NCBI GenBank assembly: GCA_947371915.1 | Contig: CANBRM010000016.1 | Location: 1 to 34,682, forward strand | Source of the DNA: Comamonadaceae bacterium | GTDB taxonomy: Bacteria; Pseudomonadota; Gammaproteobacteria; Burkholderiales; Burkholderiaceae_C | Length of the DNA stretch: 34,682 bases | Direction: 5' to 3' | Part shown: positions 30,139-34,682 of the stretch, piece after piece | Position numbering within the stretch: the stretch's first letter is position 1 | Layout of the letters: every line of letters begins with the position of its first letter | Position numbers and translations under genes: made by a program | The notes under the pieces: model-generated | Databases searched by the model: none | What the model saw: the letters and a program-made list of their open reading frames with translations, nothing else | What the model was told of the DNA's origin: nothing

Positions 30139-31134
30139 TCAAGGGTTGAAGACCATGCGACGGCTGGCACCGCTCAGCACTTCTTTGTAAACCGCCAACA
30201 CCTGGTCGAGCGAGAACACCGAGTCCGCACTGACTTCAAAAGGGTGCAGCGTGCCTGCCTCAAAACCAGCCCGCATGGCGTCCATGCGCTCGTTGGTGTC
30301 GATGCAGTTGAGCGCCAAGGTGTCGATGCCCACATAGGTGTGCATGCCACGGTAGAAGGTGAAGATGTCAAACGGCACCGGGCGCTCGAGGGTGGAAATC
30401 AAAATTTGCGTGGCGCCTTTGGCCATGGCTTTGTTGGCGGCTTCAAAGTAAGGGCTGCCCACGGTGTTGAACACGATGTGTGCGCCTTTGCCGTCGCTGA
30501 GTTCACGGATGCGTGCGGCCACGTCTTCGGTTTTGGCGTCGATGGTGTGCACGCCTGGGGAGGGGCCGTCCCATGTGCCAGCGCCGCGCCGTACGGCAAT
30601 CACATTGGCACCGGCTTGTGCGGCGAGCTGCACCGCAGCTTGGCCGACTTTGCCGTTGGCCCCCATCACGGCCACCGTTTGACCACGTTGCGGCATGCCG
30701 CTGCGACGGAAACCTTCGTAGGCCGTGATGAAGGGCACACCCACCGAGCCTGCTTCTTCAAAGCTCAAGTTCTTAGGCTTTTCGCGCAAAGCAGCTTCGG
30801 GCAGCACCAGCCAACCCGCGTGTGAACCATCGCGTGTGATGCCCACGTCGCCGCCCGAACCCCACACCTCTTTGCCCACCCAGGCGCTGGGGCCGTCTAC
30901 CACCACGCCCGCAAAGTCACGGCCTGGGGTACGTGGAAAAACCGCTTGCGGCATGATGCCCAAAGCAGCTTTCACATCGCTGGGGTTCACGCCTGCGCTA
31001 CGCACGCGCACCAAGGCCTCACCTTTTTGCAAAGCGGGTGGCGTTTGTTTTTCAACCGTGGGTGCCAGCTCATCGGCTGAGGCTGCTTTTGCGTTCACGC
31101 GCACGGCGCGCAAGTCTTCTTTTTGAATCGACAT
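30139..31134 (-). CDS. MDR-family NAD(P)H oxidoreductase (quinone oxidoreductase-like)
   Basis: This 331-residue medium-chain dehydrogenase/reductase lacks the structural zinc cysteines. It has GVNPSDVKAALG, PRTPGRDFAGVVVDG, the nucleotide-binding loop VMGANGKVGQAAVQLA, and a C-terminal FEVSADSVFSLDQVLAVYKEV. It probably reduces an enone or quinone-like intermediate with NADPH. In this operon it might reduce maleylacetate-type products of ring cleavage, a role usually given to a different (iron-type) family. That is inference. It is 23 bases after the BKACE gene. Confidence 0.88.
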   Translation of the reverse strand: MSIQKEDLRAVRVNAKAASADELAPTVEKQTPPALQKGEALVRVRSAGVNPSDVKAALGIMPQAVFPRTPGRDFAGVVVDGPSAWVGKEVWGSGGDVGITRDGSHAGWLVLPEAALREKPKNLSFEEAGSVGVPFITAYEGFRRSGMPQRGQTVAVMGANGKVGQAAVQLAAQAGANVIAVRRGAGTWDGPSPGVHTIDAKTEDVAARIRELSDGKGAHIVFNTVGSPYFEAANKAMAKGATQILISTLERPVPFDIFTFYRGMHTYVGIDTLALNCIDTNERMDAMRAGFEAGTLHPFEVSADSVFSLDQVLAVYKEVLSGASRRMVFNP

Positions 31135-31157
31135 TCTTTGTGTTCCTTATGCGTGGT

Positions 31158-32042
31158 TCAAGCGCGGCTGGGCAAGTTCAGCATCTGGCGCGCTTCGCGT
31201 GGGTTGGCCAATTCGCCGCCCAAGTCATGGATGATGCGTTTAGCTTTGGTCACCAACTCGGCGTTGCTCTTGGCGAGTACGCCTTTTTCCAAATAGATGT
31301 TGTCTTCCATGCCCACGCGCACATGGCCGCCTGCAAACCAAGCTTGGGCCACGATGGGAAATTCAAATCGGCCAATGCCAAAGGCTGACCAAATCGCGCC
31401 TGCAGGCAGCAAGCTGCGGGCGTAGAGCAAGGTTTCGGGTGAAGGTGAAAAACCGTACTTCACCCCTGTGACAAACGTCCACATGCCAGGGCCGTCGAGC
31501 GTGCCATCAGCAATCAGGTCGCGTGCCAAATGCATGTCGCCAGAGTCAAAAATTTCTAGCTCAGGTTTCACGCCTGCTTCGCGCATGATCTTGGCCATGA
31601 TGCGCACGTTGCGCGGTGTGTTGATCACCACATCGCCACCTGAGTTCATGGTGTTGAGGTCGAGCGAGCACACATCGGGTTTCAAAACGCGCACATGCTC
31701 CACGCGCTTTTCGGGTTGCACCAAGGTCGATCCGGGTGCGGCCACGCGCGGGTCTTCCGCGCTGGGAATGAAGCGACCGCCAGGGCCTGTGGTGAGGTTG
31801 ATGATCAGTTCTGGATTGGCACGGCGTACTTTGTCAAACACCTCACGGTAGAGCTCTAACTCCATCGAGGGTTTGCCAGTTTTGGGATCGCGCACATGGA
31901 TGTGCACGGCTGCTGCGCCTGCTTCGGCGGCGGCCAAACATTCATCCGCAATTTGTGCGGGCGTGACTGGCAGATGTGGCGTTTGGTCAGGCGTGGTGAT
32001 GTTGCCGGTGACGGCGCAGGTGAGGAATGTTTTTTGACTCAT
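31158..32042 (-). CDS. Beta-keto acid cleavage enzyme (BKACE, DUF849 family)
   Basis: This 294-residue TIM-barrel protein is of the BKACE (3-keto-5-aminohexanoate cleavage) family: FLTCAVTGNITTPDQTP at the start, zinc ligands in VHIHVRDP (His47, His49), INLTTGPGGRF, PDVCSLDLNTMN, PELEIFDSGDM, and GHVRVGMEDNIYL near the end. BKACEs cleave a beta-keto acid with acetyl-CoA, giving acetoacetate and a shortened acyl-CoA. Next to a ring-cleavage dioxygenase, 3-oxoadipate is an appealing substrate, since it would give succinyl-CoA and acetoacetate without a separate CoA-transferase and thiolase. That is inference. It lies 18 bases after the SDR. Confidence 0.9.
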   Translation of the reverse strand: MSQKTFLTCAVTGNITTPDQTPHLPVTPAQIADECLAAAEAGAAAVHIHVRDPKTGKPSMELELYREVFDKVRRANPELIINLTTGPGGRFIPSAEDPRVAAPGSTLVQPEKRVEHVRVLKPDVCSLDLNTMNSGGDVVINTPRNVRIMAKIMREAGVKPELEIFDSGDMHLARDLIADGTLDGPGMWTFVTGVKYGFSPSPETLLYARSLLPAGAIWSAFGIGRFEFPIVAQAWFAGGHVRVGMEDNIYLEKGVLAKSNAELVTKAKRIIHDLGGELANPREARQMLNLPSRA

Positions 32043-32060
32043 GTCTTGTTCGCTTTCAAA

Positions 32061-32828
32061 TCAAAGATGACGGCCACCATCGACCACGATGCGTGTGCCC
32101 GTGACATAACGCATGGTGGTGGCGCAGGCTTGCACCACGGCAGCCACATCGTCTACCGTGCCAATGCGGCGCAGGGGAATCGTGGGGGCTACTTTGTCGT
32201 TGAAGTCCGCGCCGCGGCCTGGCACAAAGGTAGAGTCCACCACGCCGGGCGAGACCGAGATGACGCGCACGAACGGCGCAAAGGCTTTGGCCAGTGCATC
32301 GCCCACCACGTCGATGCTGGCTTTGGCAGCCACATAGGCCAAGTTGCTGCCCGTGCCTGTGAAACCCGCGATGGACGAGATGTTGACGATCAAACCATCT
32401 TCTGATTTTTTAAGCAGCGGCATGAAGGCGCGAATGGTGGCAATGACGCCGCGAAAGTTGACTTTCAAAATGTCGTCAATCAAGTCGTCGCTCAGCGCGT
32501 CTAAATCGGCAGCAGGCACGGCCTTGGTGTAGCCCGCGCTGTTGACCAAGATGTGCACCACGCCACACAGCGCCGCCACTTGATCTGCCACGGCTTGCAG
32601 TGAAGCGCTGTCCGTCACTTGGGCTTTGAAGCTCAGGTGTCCCGAGCCTGGCAATGCAGCTGCTTTGGCCGCTGCCGATTCGGGTGCTTCTGAGTTGTAG
32701 AGCAGCACACAACGTGCGCCCAGTTTGGCCAAGCGCTGTGCGCAGGCCAAACCAATGGCACCCGTGCCGCCGGTGATGACGGCGACTTTGCCGGTCAAAG
32801 AATCTGTGGGTTCGAAACTAGAGGTCAT
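32061..32828 (-). CDS. SDR-family oxidoreductase
   Basis: This 255-residue classical short-chain dehydrogenase has the TGGTGAIG (19-26) cofactor loop, NSAG (96-99), catalytic SSIAG (Ser151/152), and YVAAK (Tyr165, Lys169). It also has PGVVDSTFVPG. It uses NAD(H) or NADP(H); LLYNSE after the second strand mildly favours NADP. It lies 31 bases after the dioxygenase. It may oxidise a diol or reduce a keto intermediate of the pathway. Confidence 0.92.
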   Translation of the reverse strand: MTSSFEPTDSLTGKVAVITGGTGAIGLACAQRLAKLGARCVLLYNSEAPESAAAKAAALPGSGHLSFKAQVTDSASLQAVADQVAALCGVVHILVNSAGYTKAVPAADLDALSDDLIDDILKVNFRGVIATIRAFMPLLKKSEDGLIVNISSIAGFTGTGSNLAYVAAKASIDVVGDALAKAFAPFVRVISVSPGVVDSTFVPGRGADFNDKVAPTIPLRRIGTVDDVAAVVQACATTMRYVTGTRIVVDGGRHL

Positions 32829-32859
32829 GGATTTGTTGTTGTTCTGAGGTTGAAGGGCA

Positions 32860-33765
32860 TTACGGAATTGGCGGGTGAGGGAAAGTCATCTCACCCTCAG
32901 TCAAGTGAAAGTCATGGGTGAGCGTGGCGTGGGTCTTGCCATTTGCTGTGTGTTCTTGGAAGTCGCCAACCAAAGGAGCAGTCACACCAAACACGGGGTC
33001 GCTGGTGAGGTTGTCATCGCCATCGGCAAACACTTGGGTGATCAGCACTTTGTGGCCTGGCGTAGACACCATGAAATGCAAATGGGCTGGACGGTTGGGG
33101 TGGCGCAGTTGTGCGCGCAGCAAATCTCCGCATGGGCCATTGGTAGGGACGGGGTAGCCCGCAGGACGCACGGTTTTGAAAAAGTAGGCGCCGTGCGCAT
33201 CGGTTTTGAAACGGCCGCGCAGGTTCATGTTTTCTTGTGCATCGTCTTGGTTCTCGTACAAGCCGATGGGTGAGGCGTGCCACACGTCCACCGTGGCATT
33301 GGCCAAAGGCTTGCCGTGTTTGTCGTACACCACGCCACGCACGTCGAGTGGCATGCCTTGCGTGTTGCCGCGGGCAATGTTGGCGCCTGCTTCGCAAAAA
33401 GGGGCATTGGCTCGCCAGAAGGGACCCAGCAACGCCGCGTGTGAGGCAGCTTCAGCTTGGGCATGTGCGTCACTGTGATTGGCGGGGTTGTTGAGCACTG
33501 CCACCAAGGAGGACACACCCAGCAAATCGGCAGCCAAGATCACTTCGTTGGTTTTTTCGCCTGTGGCTTGACCGATGTCGATCAAAAATTTCACAGCGCG
33601 TTCAAACTCTTCTTCTGTGACTTGCGTCTCCAGAATGAAGGCATGCAAGTGAGAAGTGAGTGAGGCCATGAGTTCGCGCAAGCGGGCATCGGGTGTGCGC
33701 GACATGGCCTTGAGAACCAAAGGCAAGATGGATTCGGGGGTGGTGGGGAGCGTCACGTTTGACAT
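32860..33765 (-). CDS. Intradiol ring-cleavage dioxygenase (hydroxyquinol 1,2-dioxygenase-like)
   Basis: This 301-residue enzyme has an N-terminal helical domain and then a beta-sandwich carrying the non-heme Fe(III) ligands: Tyr170 (GLYENQ), Tyr204 (PAGYPVPTNGP), His228 and His230 (HPNRPAHLHF). Spacing matches hydroxyquinol and catechol 1,2-dioxygenases. RGRFKTDAHGAYFFKTVRP is also family-typical. It would open a catechol or hydroxyquinol ring between the two hydroxyls. The PVPTNGPCG loop favours the hydroxyquinol type over catechol 1,2-dioxygenase (by recall, not by search). It starts 12 bases after the amidohydrolase. Confidence 0.93.
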   Translation of the reverse strand: MSNVTLPTTPESILPLVLKAMSRTPDARLRELMASLTSHLHAFILETQVTEEEFERAVKFLIDIGQATGEKTNEVILAADLLGVSSLVAVLNNPANHSDAHAQAEAASHAALLGPFWRANAPFCEAGANIARGNTQGMPLDVRGVVYDKHGKPLANATVDVWHASPIGLYENQDDAQENMNLRGRFKTDAHGAYFFKTVRPAGYPVPTNGPCGDLLRAQLRHPNRPAHLHFMVSTPGHKVLITQVFADGDDNLTSDPVFGVTAPLVGDFQEHTANGKTHATLTHDFHLTEGEMTFPHPPIP

Positions 33766-33777
33766 GGTTGTTTCCTG

Positions 33778-34682
33778 TTAGGCGCGTCCGAGGATTCGCT
33801 GCGCATTGCGGCTTTCAATGGCTGTGAGGTCGTTCATGCTGAAGCCCATGGCCATGAGGCCTTTCACATGGTCGAGTGAGGTGCGGTAAGGGAAGTCAGT
33901 GCCAAACACCACTTGCGACACATCGACCAAATTCAGCAGCGACAGCAATGCACCGGGGTGCGACGCTTGTGCGGTGTCGTAATAGAAACTGCGCAGGGTG
34001 GGCAGCACTTGTTCGCTGGGCAAGATCTTGCCGAAGTTGGCGTTGAGCTTGGGCAGCATGACAAGGCGCTCCACCAAGAACGGCATCGTGCCGCCCGCAT
34101 GCGAGAAGATGAACTTGATGTCCTTGCAACGCGTGGCCGTGCCGCTGAACAACAAGCTGGTGATGGTGCGCGTGGTGTCGGTGGCGAACTCGATGGTCGA
34201 GCCCGGCACGCCCTCTTGCAGGTTGTTACAGCACTGCGTGTTGGACGGGTGGGTGTAGACGATCAGCTTGCGGCGGTTGATCTCGTCCATGATGGGGGCG
34301 AACGCTTTGTCGCCCAGCCACTTGCCGTTGTAGCTGGTGAGCATGGCAATGCCATTGGCTTTGAGCACGTCGCAGCTGTAGGCAATTTCGGCCAATGCAC
34401 CATCCACATCAAGCATGGGCAGCGTGGCAAAGAAACCAAATTGGTTGGGGTAATCGCGGGCGAGTTGTGCGCCGTATTCGTTGCTGATGCGCGCCATGCT
34501 GCGCATGGTGGCCACATCACCAAAGCCAGCCGCAGGCGTGGTGGGCGAGGTGAGGGTGTAGGTCACACCGGCTTTGGCCATATCGTCCATGGTTTTGTTG
34601 AGCGACCAGTTGCGTGCAGGCGGCTCGGCCAGTTTGCGTGTTTCGAGTTCTTTCAAAAACGCAGGGGCCCACACATGGTGAT
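33778..34682 (-). CDS. Amidohydrolase (ACMSD / aromatic decarboxylase-like), N-terminus cut by window edge
   Basis: At least 300 residues of an amidohydrolase-2-family protein run leftward from beyond the right edge. The frame is open to the last base and the first readable residues are HHVWAPAF, the end of the usual metal-binding HxHH motif, so the start is outside. Other features are VYTHPSNTQ (metal His), FSHAGGTMPFLVERL (metal His), VVFGTDFPY (metal Asp) and NAQRILGRA at the end. ACMSD and gamma-resorcylate decarboxylase belong here. Just upstream of an intradiol dioxygenase it probably decarboxylates a hydroxybenzoate-like acid to feed the ring opener, which is inference. A GTG at 34674 is not the real start. 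Confidence 0.88.
   Translation of the reverse strand, partial: HHVWAPAFLKELETRKLAEPPARNWSLNKTMDDMAKAGVTYTLTSPTTPAAGFGDVATMRSMARISNEYGAQLARDYPNQFGFFATLPMLDVDGALAEIAYSCDVLKANGIAMLTSYNGKWLGDKAFAPIMDEINRRKLIVYTHPSNTQCCNNLQEGVPGSTIEFATDTTRTITSLLFSGTATRCKDIKFIFSHAGGTMPFLVERLVMLPKLNANFGKILPSEQVLPTLRSFYYDTAQASHPGALLSLLNLVDVSQVVFGTDFPYRTSLDHVKGLMAMGFSMNDLTAIESRNAQRILGRA

Noticed and set aside
29476-30825. 449-codon open frame on the plus strand opposite the Bug receptor, cupin and MDR genes
   Set aside because: It is antisense to three genes with clear family motifs, and its translation is low-complexity His/Val/Gly-rich with no recognisable domain.
1-34682. Mobile element, prophage or genomic-island borders
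   Set aside because: I saw no integrase, transposase, tRNA edge, or long direct or inverted repeats, and codon style looks even across the window.

Overview
The window looks like a chromosomal segment of a freshwater betaproteobacterium of the order Burkholderiales. Comamonadaceae (Limnohabitans or Rhodoferax-like) is my best guess. The clues are moderate GC, gene families such as Bug/TctC solute receptors, the proton-coupled and TRAP importers, and the style of the catabolic genes. The genus is inference, not a database result. I see no tRNA, rRNA, CRISPR, insertion sequence or phage gene, and no gene-free stretch longer than about 170 bases.

The left edge holds the first 34 codons of leuC. 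From about 0.2 to 26.6 kb nearly every gene fits one theme, phosphate starvation. A leftward block carries a TonB-dependent receptor with its own exbB-exbD-tonB, then btaA (betaine-lipid synthesis) coupled to a FemAB/GNAT-like gene, a small zinc-ribbon protein, two PhoA-family alkaline phosphatases and a secreted protein of unknown function. A rightward block carries a periplasmic metallophosphatase, corA, and a TRAP transporter (TatT, DctP, fused DctQM). Next come divergent olsA and olsB (ornithine lipid), plcP and agt (phospholipid head-group removal and glycolipid synthesis), ppk and sixA. A leftward histone-like gene and ppx follow, and then a rightward OprB-type porin.

Reading by eye, I find ten sites that fit the PhoB box: 7-bp half-sites like CTGTCAT repeated every 11 bp. 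They precede phoA1, btaA, the TonB receptor, the metallophosphatase, the TRAP operon, olsA, olsB, ppk, ppx and the porin. In all ten, a hexamer starting after exactly 10 bp has A at position 2 and T at position 6, as expected of a -10 element. This makes the locus a compact Pho-regulon island. It would strip phosphorus from membrane lipids (PlcP), replace them with three kinds of P-free lipid (glycolipid, ornithine lipid, betaine-type lipid), scavenge organic phosphate and manage polyphosphate.

The least explained parts are the BtaA-GNAT pair without BtaB, the TRAP-TatT importer, and the TonB system, all apparently PhoB-controlled with unknown substrates. From 26.6 kb to the right edge the theme changes. 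A CoA-transferase and HMG-CoA-lyase-like pair faces a seven-gene leftward operon for aromatic or ring-cleavage catabolism: amidohydrolase, intradiol dioxygenase, SDR, BKACE, MDR reductase, cupin and a Bug receptor.
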